Shown here one piece after another: positions 44,223 through 53,713 of a DNA stretch of 64,000 bases (position 1 is its first letter; every line of letters begins with the position of its first letter). The position numbers and the translations under genes were made by a program. The notes under the pieces were generated by a model, which saw only the letters and a program-made list of their open reading frames with translations, ran no database searches and was not told the origin of the DNA. The DNA is from Agrobacterium tumefaciens (GTDB lineage Bacteria; Pseudomonadota; Alphaproteobacteria; Rhizobiales; Rhizobiaceae), in contig NZ_WJOK01000010.1 of NCBI RefSeq assembly GCF_009649785.1, forward strand, positions 1 through 64,000. Direction: 5' to 3'.

Positions 44223-44819
44223 TCAGCTTCCTGAAAAGGAGTGGCCGCCGAATCCACCACGGCCCTTGACGTTCGTTTTGGCGTTGGACGTCTTCACGTC
44301 ATTCGCCAGCGCGCCTCCTCCTGACGTGATTCCGCCGCCGCCTTGGTCCTGTTCACTGGCCGTCACATCCGGTATGACGAGGTCGCCGTTGCGTTTTCGA
44401 TAGGCCGACATCGCACCGTTGGAACCCGACTCGCTGTTTTTCTGCCTGCGGCGATAGTTGCTGTAGTCGGCAAAGTTTTCGATGGACCGAGGCATAACAA
44501 AACCGGCGGGTGAGGGTGTGAAGACGCCTATGCCGGTGGGGTTAGTGGAATTGAGATTTTGTTTCAGCTCAAAGCAGTTTCCCGCGCCGTATTCCATTTC
44601 ACATGCGACCATATTGAGAAATTTAGGTGCAGTGGCGAGGTGATGTTGGCCGGCGTCTTCGGATGCCGCTTGGCAAGCCTTGGGATAGACACCGGAGGCA
44701 ACGCATTTTTCAACTGAGGTATAAAGAACCTCTTCCTCCGATGAAAAAGCCATAAAAAGGCCTATTGCGGCAATCGTACCGAGGGCGAGACGCGGGTGTT
44801 CTGTCACGTCCAAATACAT
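44223..44819 (-). CDS. DUF1190 family protein (YgiB/YjfM type)
   Basis: A 198-residue protein of the DUF1190 family. A hydrophobic N-terminal segment (LALGTIAAIGLFMAF) could be a membrane anchor or export signal. Two or three cysteines in the next 70 residues (VEKCVAS, PKACQAA, VACEMEYGAGNCFE) are spaced like the family. The C-terminal ~70 residues are Gly/Ser/Asn-rich and end in GGFGGHSFSGS. It lies between a DUF350 membrane protein and a GSP_synth protein, the same trio as yjfL-yjfM-yjfC of E. coli. Function unknown. Confidence 0.82.
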   Translation of the reverse strand: MYLDVTEHPRLALGTIAAIGLFMAFSSEEEVLYTSVEKCVASGVYPKACQAASEDAGQHHLATAPKFLNMVACEMEYGAGNCFELKQNLNSTNPTGIGVFTPSPAGFVMPRSIENFADYSNYRRRQKNSESGSNGAMSAYRKRNGDLVIPDVTASEQDQGGGGITSGGGALANDVKTSNAKTNVKGRGGFGGHSFSGS

Positions 44820-44828
44820 GTCTGTTCC

Positions 44829-45230
44829 TCAATAGGCCATGCAGGCGGCGTTTAAAATCCCGATGACCACAGCGATGCCGCCGCTCCAGAGCCCGGCCGC
44901 AACGTTATCCTCGGTGATTTTCAGGTGCAGGTCGGTCATGGAGAGTTTGGCGATGTAGAATGCGAGAACCTGTACCAGCAGGCCGATCACTGCCCAGACG
45001 ATATAGTCGGGGAGGCTGACGGAATTAGCCGCCGCCGAGGCGAGCGGCAGGCTGAAGCCGATCAGTGCCCCCAAAAAAGCGACGACGGCGGCAAAGTTGC
45101 CGGCCTTGATCAACTCCCCCTCGCGGTGGGGAGTAAGGCGGGTGTAAATAGCGGAAAAGGTTGCCAGGCAGAGCAGGCCGATCAGAAAATAACTTAAGAA
45201 GGCAGGTAAGCCTGCCACGTAATTCGGCAT
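44829..45230 (-). CDS. DUF350 membrane protein (YjfL type)
   Basis: A 133-residue inner-membrane protein with four predicted helices, the DUF350 pattern: LPAFLSYFLIGLLCLATFSA, a loop with RLTPHREGELIKAGN, then AAVVAFLGALIGFSLPLASA and SVSLPDYIVWAVIGLLVQVL. The His-Arg-Glu-Gly-Glu loop is characteristic. First gene of the three-gene set, nine bases before DUF1190. Its promoter lies in the region shared divergently with mraZ. Confidence 0.85.
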   Translation of the reverse strand: MPNYVAGLPAFLSYFLIGLLCLATFSAIYTRLTPHREGELIKAGNFAAVVAFLGALIGFSLPLASAAANSVSLPDYIVWAVIGLLVQVLAFYIAKLSMTDLHLKITEDNVAAGLWSGGIAVVIGILNAACMAY

Positions 45231-45640
45231 TATTGTCTCACAATGAAAAACACAACTTCAGAAATCAAAATCAATTGAAAGTTTAAAAAGTCAAGCGTCG
45301 CGGCGTTGTTGTTTGTAGAGAATGACGGTTCTGGCTGAGCGCAACATGCGCATTGCTTCTGCGTCAAATCGAACCTCTGCAACTGGTCTATCGCTAAATC
45401 ACACAGATAGCCGTAACGCCAACCAAGTTGGCATTCCCACGGCACCATCAGAGCGTCTTTTGCGATTTAAGTGGCGCGTGTTCGGCGAGGGCCGCCAAGT
45501 GTCTGTTTCGCAAACAAAAAATTGGCATATCGACCCAAGTTTTATTTGTTTCCGCTGGCACATGAGTTCGCGAAGTAAACCATTCGTTAAACTTAACGGC
45601 TTATGAATTTCCGATGCGGAGTCGGTATCGTGCCGGCTTC
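45231..45640. other. Intergenic region between DUF350 operon and mraZ
   Basis: About 400 bases carrying the promoters of both divergent units. It contains a GCCAAC-CAA-GTTGGC hairpin at 45419-45433 without U-run, and the 28-base element shared with the ddlB upstream region. No RNA gene recognised; open frames here lack ribosome sites. Confidence 0.5.
45573..45600. promoter_or_regulatory. Shared dcw upstream element, copy 1
   Basis: AAGTAAAC, then ATTC, TTAA, CTTAA and GGC, each separated by one variable base. 24 of 28 positions match copy 2 before ddlB. The core CGTTAA-AC-TTAACG is palindromic. The factor is unknown. Confidence 0.55.
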
Positions 45641-45680
45641 TCCCATTGACGCCCATAGTGTCCCATGGTATCCCAAATGC
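45641..45680. promoter_or_regulatory. Four MraZ-type boxes at 10-bp spacing
   Basis: TCCCATTGAC, GCCCATAGTG, TCCCATGGTA and TCCCAAATGC follow one another without gap, so CCCA (TGGG on the other strand) recurs exactly every ten bases four times. E. coli MraZ binds TGGG repeats with this period at its own promoter. Location is ~170-210 bases before the mraZ start. Confidence 0.75.
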
Positions 45681-45851
45681 ACACCGCACTGGGTCGTGTT
45701 TTTGACCCGCAATCGCTGAAACGAGTGAGGAGCCTGCAACGGGCTGCTGCAGGGCATGTCGCCCTGACGCTTGGCGATGTGTCGTGCGTACCGGTGTTGT
45801 CTGTGGGGCGGATGATTCGCTTTGCGGAATGCGGTTTTGGCGAGTTGAGTA

Positions 45852-46292
45852 ATGGACCGCTTTTTATCGAACGTAACGAACAGGATCGACGCCAAGGGGC
45901 GCGTTTCGGTTCCGTCTCCGTTTCGTTCGGTGCTGGCACAGCGTGGGATTCAGGAGCTTTATTGTCTTCAGGATTTCGCGTTTCCGGCAATCAGTGTCGG
46001 CGGTCCGGATTTGCTGGAGCGCTACGAGCGGCAGATCGCGTCCATGGATGCCTTCTCGCCGGAGGCGAACGCAATGTCGCTGCTGGTACACGGCGGCGGC
46101 GTTTTCATGAAGCTCGATCAGGAAGGTCGGTTGATGGTGACGGATTTCGTCCGGGAATTTACCGGCATATCCACGGATGTCACCTTCGTTGGACGAGCGG
46201 ATCATTTTCAGCTTTGGCAACCGCAGGCGTTTTTGGCGGCGCAGGCGGCAGCAAGAGCGGGGCGCGGTTTTTCGGCTGCACGCCCCGCATAG
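45852..46292 (+). CDS. mraZ: Transcriptional regulator MraZ
   Basis: A 146-residue AbrB-like double-domain DNA-binding protein, first gene of the division-and-cell-wall cluster, which represses the cluster in E. coli. The first SpoVT/AbrB half has [16 protein letters not shown], the second [17 protein letters not shown]; both carry the conserved Asp/Lys-Gly-Arg turn. The ribosome site is weak (GAG before the ATG), which could keep levels low. It binds as a ring to spaced TGGG boxes in E. coli; four such boxes lie upstream here. Confidence 0.95.
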   Translation: MDRFLSNVTNRIDAKGRVSVPSPFRSVLAQRGIQELYCLQDFAFPAISVGGPDLLERYERQIASMDAFSPEANAMSLLVHGGGVFMKLDQEGRLMVTDFVREFTGISTDVTFVGRADHFQLWQPQAFLAAQAAARAGRGFSAARPA

Positions 46293-46306
46293 GACGGGGA
46301 CACAGA

Positions 46307-47332
46307 ATGGCGGCGAATTCTGGCGGGCGATCTTCTGATGCCGGTGAGGGACCTCAGCGTCACATCCCGGTCCTGCTTCGCGAAGTGATCGCTGCGCTCG
46401 AACCCGCATCCGGCAAGGTCATCCTCGACGGCACTTTCGGCGCCGGTGGCTACACCCAGGCAATTCTCGATCAAGGTGCCAATGTCATCGCGCTTGACCG
46501 CGATCCTAACGCGATCGCCGGCGGCCAGGCCATGGTTGCTGCAAATGGCGGCAGGCTTACCCTCATTCAATCGCAATTTTCCGATCTGGCAAGGCACGCG
46601 CCGGAAGGCGGTCTTGACGGCGTGGTTCTCGATATCGGCGTTTCCTCCATGCAGATAGACGAGGCCGAGCGCGGTTTTTCCTTCCAGAAGAACGGTCCTC
46701 TCGACATGCGCATGTCCAGCTCCGGCGTTTCGGCGGCGGATGTCGTCAATCGCGCCAAGGTCGGCGATCTCATCCGCATCTTCGGTTTTCTCGGCGAGGA
46801 AAAGCAGCCGGGCCGCATCGCCCGCGCGATTGAAAAGAGGAGGGCGGAAGAGCCCTTCCGCACCACGCGTGATCTGGCGGGCCTCATTGAAATCGTTACG
46901 CCGCGCAAGGCTAAAGACAAGATCCATCCCGCAACACGGGTGTTTCAGGCGCTGCGTGTTTTCGTCAATGACGAACTCGGCGAATTGGCGCAGGCCCTGT
47001 TTGCTGCCGAGCGGGCCTTGAAGCCCGGCGGCCGGCTGGTTGTCGTCACGTTCCATTCGCTCGAAGACCGCATCGTCAAGAAATTTTTCTCCGAACGTTC
47101 CGGAAAGGCGGCGGGTTCCCGCCATCTGCCGATGGTGGAGGACAAGCCCGCCATTTTCGAAAATATCGGCAAGCCGATGGTCGCTGCAAGCGACGAGGAG
47201 GCGGAGATCAATCCGCGGGCCCGTTCGGCCAAGCTGCGCGCCGGCCTGCGCACGGCGGCACCTGCCCGGGCGGCAGATTTTTCGATTTTCGAACTTCCCG
47301 ATCTCGCCAGCCTTGAAAAGATGGGAGGCTGA
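46307..47332 (+). CDS. rsmH: 16S rRNA (cytosine1402-N4)-methyltransferase RsmH
   Basis: A 341-residue SAM-dependent enzyme (formerly MraW) that methylates C1402 in the ribosomal P site. Motifs: [60 protein letters not shown] and [20 protein letters not shown]. The start is the ATG after ACGGGGACACAGA; the frame is open far upstream over mraZ but only as overlap. It lies 14 bases after mraZ and one base before ftsL. Confidence 0.96.
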   Translation: MAANSGGRSSDAGEGPQRHIPVLLREVIAALEPASGKVILDGTFGAGGYTQAILDQGANVIALDRDPNAIAGGQAMVAANGGRLTLIQSQFSDLARHAPEGGLDGVVLDIGVSSMQIDEAERGFSFQKNGPLDMRMSSSGVSAADVVNRAKVGDLIRIFGFLGEEKQPGRIARAIEKRRAEEPFRTTRDLAGLIEIVTPRKAKDKIHPATRVFQALRVFVNDELGELAQALFAAERALKPGGRLVVVTFHSLEDRIVKKFFSERSGKAAGSRHLPMVEDKPAIFENIGKPMVAASDEEAEINPRARSAKLRAGLRTAAPARAADFSIFELPDLASLEKMGG

Positions 47333-47333
47333 T

Positions 47334-47894
47334 ATGCTGCGCACATTCGATGTCGTGTTGATGGGGGTCATGGTCGCTGCGGCGGTGGTGACCTATTCGA
47401 TCAAGCACAAAACCGATCTCAAGCTGGAACAGGTCCGCAAGCTCGAGACCGAAATCAAGCTCGAAAAAGACACGATCGATCTTTTGCGGGCCGACTGGGC
47501 ATTGCTGACGCAGCCGAACCGCCTTCATCGTCTCGTGAATGCCTATCAGGACGAGCTTGGCCTTTCGCCGACGCTGCCGACACAATTGGCGCAGCCGCGC
47601 GAATTGCCGATGCTGCGCTCGCAATTGCCGCAGCCGCCCGAGCCGGAAGGCATGAGCGTTGCGGATGTCATCGCCGCTGCCGTCAACGGCTCCAAGCCGG
47701 GCGCTACGCTTGGCGGAACTGCCAAGAAGAAATCACCGCCCGCCGGCCAGATTGCCGCCAATGGCGCTCCTGTTCCAACACCGCGGGCGCGTGTTTCCCG
47801 TCCCACGGCGGCGCCGGCTCCTGCCGTCGCCGCTGTCGCAGGCGATGAAGATGGCGAAATGGATGAAACCATAACTGGATCGGTGGACCGCTGA
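47334..47894 (+). CDS. ftsL: Cell division protein FtsL
   Basis: A 186-residue bitopic division protein that works with FtsB/FtsQ to activate septal synthesis. One membrane helix (VVLMGVMVAAAVVTYSI, residues ~6-22) is followed by a leucine-zipper-like coiled coil (LKLEQVRKLETEIKLEKD) and RADWALLTQPNRLHRL, the typical FtsL ending. The C-terminal ~90 residues, rich in Pro, Ala, Gly, Lys, are an extension that E. coli FtsL lacks and some alphaproteobacteria have. Identity rests also on position between rsmH and ftsI. GGGAGG precedes the ATG. Confidence 0.92.
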   Translation: MLRTFDVVLMGVMVAAAVVTYSIKHKTDLKLEQVRKLETEIKLEKDTIDLLRADWALLTQPNRLHRLVNAYQDELGLSPTLPTQLAQPRELPMLRSQLPQPPEPEGMSVADVIAAAVNGSKPGATLGGTAKKKSPPAGQIAANGAPVPTPRARVSRPTAAPAPAVAAVAGDEDGEMDETITGSVDR

Positions 47895-49636
47895 TGTCTT
47901 TTCTCTCCCGCGTCATGGTTCTGAAGAGCAAGGCTCACTTTTCCGCCAGCACCACCGGCATTCACACTGACCATGCAGCTTTCGAGGGCGCTCGCAAGAA
48001 GAGGGCGGCCCAGGCGAAAAGCCGCGTCGGTCTCATCATTTTCGGCTTCATCGCCTTTTACGGCGTCGTGGGCGGCCGTCTGGTGCAATATGGCCTTGCC
48101 GAGCAGGAGACGGTTTCGAGCATTGCCCCTGCCGACCGGCTGATGGCGTCGCGTCCCGATCTTCTTGATCGTAACGGCGAGGTTCTGGCGACTGATATCC
48201 GCACCGTGTCGCTGTTTGCGGAGCCGCATCGCATCGTCGATATCGACGAAGCCATCGAGAAGCTGCGCACTGTATTGCCAGATCTCGACCAGCGCGGCAC
48301 CTATCAGAAGCTTTCCTCCAATTCGCGCTTTCAGTGGCTGCGCCGTCAGTTGACGCCGAAGCAGCAGAGCCAGATCCTGGCGCTCGGCATTCCCGGTGTC
48401 GGTTTCCGCCCGGAAAAGCGCCGCTTCTACCCTGGCGGGCCAACAGCTGCGCATGTTGTCGGTCACGTCAATATCGACAATCGCGGTGTTGCCGGAATGG
48501 AACGTTACGTCGACAGCCAGGGACTGGCCGATCTGACGGCGCTCGGCATGACCAGCGATCAGCCGCTGGAGCCGGTGAAGCTTTCCATCGATCTACGCGT
48601 CCAGTCCATCGTGCGTGAAGTCGTGACCTCGGCTATCACCAAGTTCCAGGCGATCGGCGCGGGGGCTGTGGTTCTGGATGTGCATACCGGCGAAGTGCTC
48701 GCTATGGCCTCCGTGCCGGATTATGATCCGAACAACCCGGCAGAAGGTGCCAAGGAAGGATGGCTCAACCGCATGTCGAACGGCACGTTCGAAATGGGCT
48801 CCACCTTTAAATCCTTTACCATTGCCATGGGTCTCGATTCGGGTCGCGTCCGCCTTGGCGATATGTTCGACGCGCGTTATCCGATCCGCATCGGTGGCTT
48901 CACTATCAAGGACTTCCACGGCAAGGGCCGCATGCTCTCGGTGCCGGAAATTTTCCAGTATTCGTCGAACATCGGTACGGCAAAAATCGCCGACACCGTG
49001 GGGACCGAAGGACACAAGGAATTCCTGACGCGGCTTGGCCTTCTGACGCGCATGCAGACCGAACTGCCTGAAGTGGCGCTGCCTTCGCAGCCCCGCGAAT
49101 GGAAGAAGATCAACTCGATCACCATTTCATTCGGCCACGGCGTTTCAACAACGCCGTTGCAGACAGCAGTTGCCGGTGCCGCGCTCGTCAATGGTGGGAA
49201 GTTGATCGAGCCGACATTCCTGCCGCGCACGCGCGAACAGGCGGATCAGGTCGCAAAACAGGTGCTGAAGCCCGGCGCCAGCAAGGATATGCGCTTCCTG
49301 TTCGAATGGAACGGTGTCAACGGTTCTGGCCGTAATGCGCGCGTCGACGGTTTCAATGTCGGCGGCAAGACCGGTACGGCTGACAAGGTCGTCAATGGCC
49401 GTTATGTGCATGACAAGAACTTCAATGCCTTCCTTTCGGCATTCCCGATGGACGACCCGCAATATGTGGTGCTCTCTTTCATCGACGAACCGAAGACGGA
49501 CAAGGGCAATGGCGCGGCACTTGCAGGCACCTCGGCTGCGCCGATGGTGCACGATATCATCAGCCGCACGGCGGCAGTGCTGGGCGTGAAGCCGAAGTTC
49601 GGCAAGGATGGCTCGGCCTTGCTCGTGTCTTATTGA
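47894..49636 (+). CDS. ftsI: Septal peptidoglycan D,D-transpeptidase FtsI (PBP3)
   Basis: A 580-residue class B penicillin-binding protein that cross-links septal peptidoglycan. N-terminal helix [20 protein letters not shown] at residues ~43-62, a pedestal domain ([17 protein letters not shown]), then the transpeptidase domain with catalytic serine in MGSTFKSFT, the SxN motif in [10 protein letters not shown] and KTG in GGKTGTADK. All three are intact. Its ATG shares one base with the ftsL stop. Beta-lactam target. Confidence 0.96.
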   Translation: MSFLSRVMVLKSKAHFSASTTGIHTDHAAFEGARKKRAAQAKSRVGLIIFGFIAFYGVVGGRLVQYGLAEQETVSSIAPADRLMASRPDLLDRNGEVLATDIRTVSLFAEPHRIVDIDEAIEKLRTVLPDLDQRGTYQKLSSNSRFQWLRRQLTPKQQSQILALGIPGVGFRPEKRRFYPGGPTAAHVVGHVNIDNRGVAGMERYVDSQGLADLTALGMTSDQPLEPVKLSIDLRVQSIVREVVTSAITKFQAIGAGAVVLDVHTGEVLAMASVPDYDPNNPAEGAKEGWLNRMSNGTFEMGSTFKSFTIAMGLDSGRVRLGDMFDARYPIRIGGFTIKDFHGKGRMLSVPEIFQYSSNIGTAKIADTVGTEGHKEFLTRLGLLTRMQTELPEVALPSQPREWKKINSITISFGHGVSTTPLQTAVAGAALVNGGKLIEPTFLPRTREQADQVAKQVLKPGASKDMRFLFEWNGVNGSGRNARVDGFNVGGKTGTADKVVNGRYVHDKNFNAFLSAFPMDDPQYVVLSFIDEPKTDKGNGAALAGTSAAPMVHDIISRTAAVLGVKPKFGKDGSALLVSY

Positions 49637-49695
49637 TTGTTAGAGCTTATGGTGTTCCGGCGAATCGCGCCGGGGGGACAAGACGGACACAGTCG

Positions 49696-51156
49696 ATGAA
49701 TTTGCGAGATATATCCGGGACGGCGTTTCCGGAATTGAATGAATTGCTCCTGTCTGAGATAGGGGCAATCGAAATCGGGGGAATTACCGCAGACAGCCGC
49801 AAGGCTGCGCCCGGCAGCCTGTTCGTGGCGGTTGCGGGAACCAAGGCGGATGGCGCGGCCTATGTGAAGGACGCGGTCGCCAAGGGTGCGGTCGCCGTCG
49901 TTTCCGGGCATGCGGTGGATGCCGATGTGCCGGTCCTTGCTGTCACCGACCCGCGCCTCTACCTTTCGCTCGCCGCTTCCCGTTTTTACGGAAAACAGCC
50001 CGAAACCATGGTCGCCGTTACCGGCACAGCGGGAAAGACCTCCGTTGCCTCCTTCGTGCGGCAAATCTGGGCTTTCGCTGGCCATGCCGCCGCCCAGATC
50101 GGCACGACGGGTGTCATCGCTCCCGGCCGCGAAGATTATGGCGCGCTTACCACACCGGATCCGGTGACGCTGCATGCGCTTCTCGCCGAGCTTGCTGCCG
50201 AAGGTGTGACCCATGCAGCCATGGAAGCTTCGAGCCACGGCCTCGACCAGCGTCGCCTTGACGGCGTGAAGCTCGCTGCGGCCGGTTTCACCAATCTCGG
50301 CCGTGATCACATGGATTATCACCCGACCAACAAGGACTACATGGCCGCGAAGATGCGGCTGTTCGACACGCTGATGGAAAAGGGCGCGCCAGCCGTCATT
50401 TTTGCCGACGACCCTTGGTCGGATAAGGCCATTCGCGCCGCCGCGGATGCAGGCCTCAATGTGCGCACCGTTGGCCGGAAGGGCGATTATCTAACGCTGA
50501 AGCGTGTAGAGCATTTCCGTCACAAGCAGCTGATCGAAGTGCACCATGACGGCGTGATCCACGAAGTCGACATTCCGCTGGCCGGCGATTTTCAGGTAGC
50601 CAATGCTCTCGTCGCCGCCGGTCTTGCCATGTCCACCGGCGTTTCCGCCCCAACGGCCATGAAGGCGCTTGAAAAGCTGATCGGTGCTGCCGGTCGCCTG
50701 GAACTTGTGGGCCAGACGAAGAACGGCGCGCTTGCCTATGTGGATTATGCCCACAAGCCGGATGCGCTTGAAAATGTTCTGACCTCGGTCAGGCCCTTCA
50801 CCTCCGGCCGCATCATCACCGTCTTCGGCTGCGGCGGCGACCGTGACAAGGGCAAGCGCCCGATCATGGGCGAAGTGGCGACACGTCTTTCCGACATCGT
50901 TATCGTTACCGACGACAATCCGCGCTCGGAAGACGCTGCAACGATCCGTTCCGAAGTCATGGCGGCTGCGCCGGGTGCGTTGGAAATTGGCGATAGGGCA
51001 GAGGCGATCCGTCATGCGGTGTCGCTGCTTTCGAACGGCGATACGCTGATCGTCGCGGGCAAGGGGCATGAAGAGGGGCAGATCGTCGGTTCCGTGACGC
51101 TGCCGTTTTCCGATCATGAACAGGTGCGTACCGCGCTGGAAGGATTGAAGATTTGA
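49696..51156 (+). CDS. murE: UDP-MurNAc-L-Ala-D-Glu:meso-DAP ligase MurE
   Basis: A 486-residue Mur ligase that adds the third stem residue. ATP loop [14 protein letters not shown]; Mg-binding [11 protein letters not shown]; the [15 protein letters not shown] segment holds the DNPR motif that marks meso-diaminopimelate specificity, as expected in a Gram-negative wall. The ATG of MNLRDI is chosen; the frame extends 63 bases upstream with little support. The stop overlaps the murF TTG start by four bases. Confidence 0.96.
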   Translation: MNLRDISGTAFPELNELLLSEIGAIEIGGITADSRKAAPGSLFVAVAGTKADGAAYVKDAVAKGAVAVVSGHAVDADVPVLAVTDPRLYLSLAASRFYGKQPETMVAVTGTAGKTSVASFVRQIWAFAGHAAAQIGTTGVIAPGREDYGALTTPDPVTLHALLAELAAEGVTHAAMEASSHGLDQRRLDGVKLAAAGFTNLGRDHMDYHPTNKDYMAAKMRLFDTLMEKGAPAVIFADDPWSDKAIRAAADAGLNVRTVGRKGDYLTLKRVEHFRHKQLIEVHHDGVIHEVDIPLAGDFQVANALVAAGLAMSTGVSAPTAMKALEKLIGAAGRLELVGQTKNGALAYVDYAHKPDALENVLTSVRPFTSGRIITVFGCGGDRDKGKRPIMGEVATRLSDIVIVTDDNPRSEDAATIRSEVMAAAPGALEIGDRAEAIRHAVSLLSNGDTLIVAGKGHEEGQIVGSVTLPFSDHEQVRTALEGLKI

Positions 51157-52586
51157 ATTGGTTATGGACAGTCGCCGACATGATCGCCATCACGGCAGGG
51201 CGTCCCGTCGGGAACCTGCCGACCGGTATCACCGGCATTTCCATCGACAGCCGGACTGTGAAGGCTGGTGAAGCATTTTTCGCCATCAAGGGCGATAGGG
51301 TCGACGGCCATGACTATACGAGTTTTGCTGTCGCCAATGGTGCGGGCCTGCTGGTCGTCGCCGAAGGTAAGCTGCCGGCCCTCGGCCGCCTGACCGTGCC
51401 CATGATCGTCGTGGAGGATGTCCTCGCGGCGCTTGGCAAGCTCGCCATTGCGGCGCGTGAAAGGACCACGGCGCGGATCATCGCGGTGACCGGTTCTGTC
51501 GGCAAGACGACGACGAAGGAAATGTTGCGGCAGGCACTGGCGCCTTCGGGCCGGGTTCATGCGGCGGTGGCGTCCTTCAACAATCACTGGGGTGTGCCGC
51601 TGACGCTGGCGCGCATGCCCGCCGATACCGAATTCGGCGTTTTCGAAATCGGTATGAACCACTCCGGCGAGATCCGTCCGCTGGTCAAGATGGTACGTCC
51701 GCATGTCGCGATCATTACCACCATTGCGCCAGCTCATTTGGGCAATTTCAAGAACATAGAAGAGATCGCAAGCGCCAAGGCGGAGATATTCGAAGGGTTG
51801 GAGGAGGGCGGCTTCGTCATCCTCAACCGTGACAACGCCCAGTTCGAGCAACTTGAAGAAGCGGCGCAGGACCAGGGTATCGAGCATATCCTGACCTTCG
51901 GGCAGCATGCCAAGGCCGATTTCCGGCTGGCCGATTTCGAAAGCACGTCCACGGGCTCGACCATCTGGGCGATCCTGAACGGCGAAACGAGCGAATTGCA
52001 CCTGAACATTCCCGGCAGGCATATTGCCGACAACGCCATGGCGGTGCTTGGCGCTGTTGCCGTCACCGGCGCCAATCTCGACCGCGCTTTCGAGGTGCTC
52101 GGAACGCTCGAGGCAGTCAAGGGGCGCGGACAGCGCCATCGACTGACGATTGAAAGCGGTTCCTTCCTGCTGATCGATGAGAGCTACAACGCCAACCCCG
52201 CCTCCATGCGGGCGGCGATTGCCGTGCTTGCGGAAACAGAAACGCAGGGTTATGGCCGTCGCGTTGCCGTTCTCGGCGACATGCTGGAGATGGGTGAATT
52301 CTCAGCCCAGCTACACGAGGAACTGGCGGGGCCGCTGCTAGCCGGTGGTATCGAACATGTCTGGCTGGCTGGGGAGGCGATGGCCGCCCTTCGCGATGCG
52401 CTTCCGGACAGTGTAACTGTCATCTGGTTCCCGACGACAGCTGAACTTGCCGATTTTGCCCTGCAATGGGTGCAACCGGGCGATGCGCTGATGGTAAAAT
52501 CGTCACTTGGGCTGGGTTTCGGCAAGATTGTCGCGGCACTGCTTGACAAGTATCCGGCATTCCCCGAGACGGAACGCCAAGTCTGA
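51153..52586 (+). CDS. murF: UDP-MurNAc-tripeptide:D-Ala-D-Ala ligase MurF
   Basis: A 477-residue Mur ligase that adds the D-Ala-D-Ala dipeptide, the final cytoplasmic stem step. ATP loop [26 protein letters not shown] and [14 protein letters not shown] are MurF signatures; [17 protein letters not shown] is the C-terminal ligase motif. It uses a TTG start inside the murE stop (TTGA), with AAGGA eight bases upstream, so it is strictly coupled to murE translation. Next in-frame starts would remove the first strand of the domain. Confidence 0.95.
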   Translation: MNWLWTVADMIAITAGRPVGNLPTGITGISIDSRTVKAGEAFFAIKGDRVDGHDYTSFAVANGAGLLVVAEGKLPALGRLTVPMIVVEDVLAALGKLAIAARERTTARIIAVTGSVGKTTTKEMLRQALAPSGRVHAAVASFNNHWGVPLTLARMPADTEFGVFEIGMNHSGEIRPLVKMVRPHVAIITTIAPAHLGNFKNIEEIASAKAEIFEGLEEGGFVILNRDNAQFEQLEEAAQDQGIEHILTFGQHAKADFRLADFESTSTGSTIWAILNGETSELHLNIPGRHIADNAMAVLGAVAVTGANLDRAFEVLGTLEAVKGRGQRHRLTIESGSFLLIDESYNANPASMRAAIAVLAETETQGYGRRVAVLGDMLEMGEFSAQLHEELAGPLLAGGIEHVWLAGEAMAALRDALPDSVTVIWFPTTAELADFALQWVQPGDALMVKSSLGLGFGKIVAALLDKYPAFPETERQV

Positions 52587-52609
52587 AATAGCCTTTTGAA
52601 AGGGCAATT

Positions 52610-53710
52610 ATGCTGATCTGGCTCGTCGAACTGTCGGATAAAATTCAAGTCTTCAACCTCTTCCGGTACATCACCTTCCGGGCGGGTGCGGCGATGTTCA
52701 CCTCTGCGTTGATCGTCTTCCTTTTTGGACCGGCGATCATCAATTCGCTGCGCGTGCGCCAGGGCAAGGGCCAGCCAATCCGCGCCGACGGGCCGCAGAC
52801 GCATTTCAAGAAGGCTGGCACGCCGACCATGGGCGGGCTGATGATCCTTGCCGGTATTCTCGGCGGTTCGCTGCTCTGGGGTGACCTGTCGAACGTCTAC
52901 GTCGTCGCCGTTCTGATGGTGACGCTCGGCTTCGGGGCTATCGGCTTTTACGACGACTATCTCAAGGTGACGAAGCAGAGCGACAAGGGCTTTTCCGGCA
53001 AAGCCCGTCTCGGCATCGAATTCCTGATTGCCGCGATTGCCGTGTTCTTCATGATGAAGGTGGCGCTTGCTTCCGCACCGCATGGCGGCACGCTCGGAAG
53101 CTCCATCGCCTTTCCGTTCTTCAAGGAACTCGTGATCAATCTCGGCTATTTCTTCGTGCTGTTCGGTGCTTTCGTGATTGTCGGCGCCGGCAATGCGGTT
53201 AACCTGACCGACGGTCTCGATGGTCTCGCCATCGTGCCTGTTATGATTGCAGCCGCCACCTTCGGCGTGATTGCTTATCTCGCCGGTAACGCGGTTTTCG
53301 CCAATTACCTGCAGATCAACTTCGTGCCCGGAACGGGTGAGCTCGCTGTCATCGTCGGCGCGGTGGTCGGGGCTGGTCTCGGCTTCCTGTGGTTCAACGC
53401 GCCGCCCGCCGCCATCTTCATGGGTGATACGGGTTCGCTGGCGCTCGGCGGCCTCATCGGCTCCATCGCTGTCGCCACCAAGCACGAGATCGTCATGGTC
53501 ATCGTCGGCGGCCTGTTCGTGATGGAAACGCTCTCGGTCATCATCCAGGTTTTCTGGTTCAAGCGCACCGGCAGGCGCGTTTTTCTGATGGCGCCCATCC
53601 ACCATCATTTCGAGAAAAAAGGCTGGACGGAAAGCCAGGTGGTCATCCGTTTCTGGATCATTTCCGTCGGTCTGGCGCTGCTCGGCCTCGCTACGCTGAA
53701 GCTGAGGTGA
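52610..53710 (+). CDS. mraY: Phospho-N-acetylmuramoyl-pentapeptide transferase MraY
   Basis: A 366-residue, ten-helix inner-membrane enzyme that transfers phospho-MurNAc-pentapeptide to undecaprenyl phosphate, giving lipid I. Signatures: [27 protein letters not shown] (Asp pair), [33 protein letters not shown] and [13 protein letters not shown]. All catalytic Asp/His residues are in place. GAAAGGG precedes the ATG. Confidence 0.97.
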   Translation: MLIWLVELSDKIQVFNLFRYITFRAGAAMFTSALIVFLFGPAIINSLRVRQGKGQPIRADGPQTHFKKAGTPTMGGLMILAGILGGSLLWGDLSNVYVVAVLMVTLGFGAIGFYDDYLKVTKQSDKGFSGKARLGIEFLIAAIAVFFMMKVALASAPHGGTLGSSIAFPFFKELVINLGYFFVLFGAFVIVGAGNAVNLTDGLDGLAIVPVMIAAATFGVIAYLAGNAVFANYLQINFVPGTGELAVIVGAVVGAGLGFLWFNAPPAAIFMGDTGSLALGGLIGSIAVATKHEIVMVIVGGLFVMETLSVIIQVFWFKRTGRRVFLMAPIHHHFEKKGWTESQVVIRFWIISVGLALLGLATLKLR

Positions 53711-53713
53711 GCG

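Noticed and set aside
45322-45606. A 94-codon plus-strand frame upstream of mraZ
   Set aside because: No ribosome site, no hydrophobic or domain pattern, and it overlaps the shared regulatory element.
45665-46306. A 214-codon N-terminal extension of RsmH
   Set aside because: The extension runs through the mraZ coding region in another frame; RsmH homologues start close to HIPVLLREV, and a ribosome-site-like ACGGGGAC precedes the chosen ATG.
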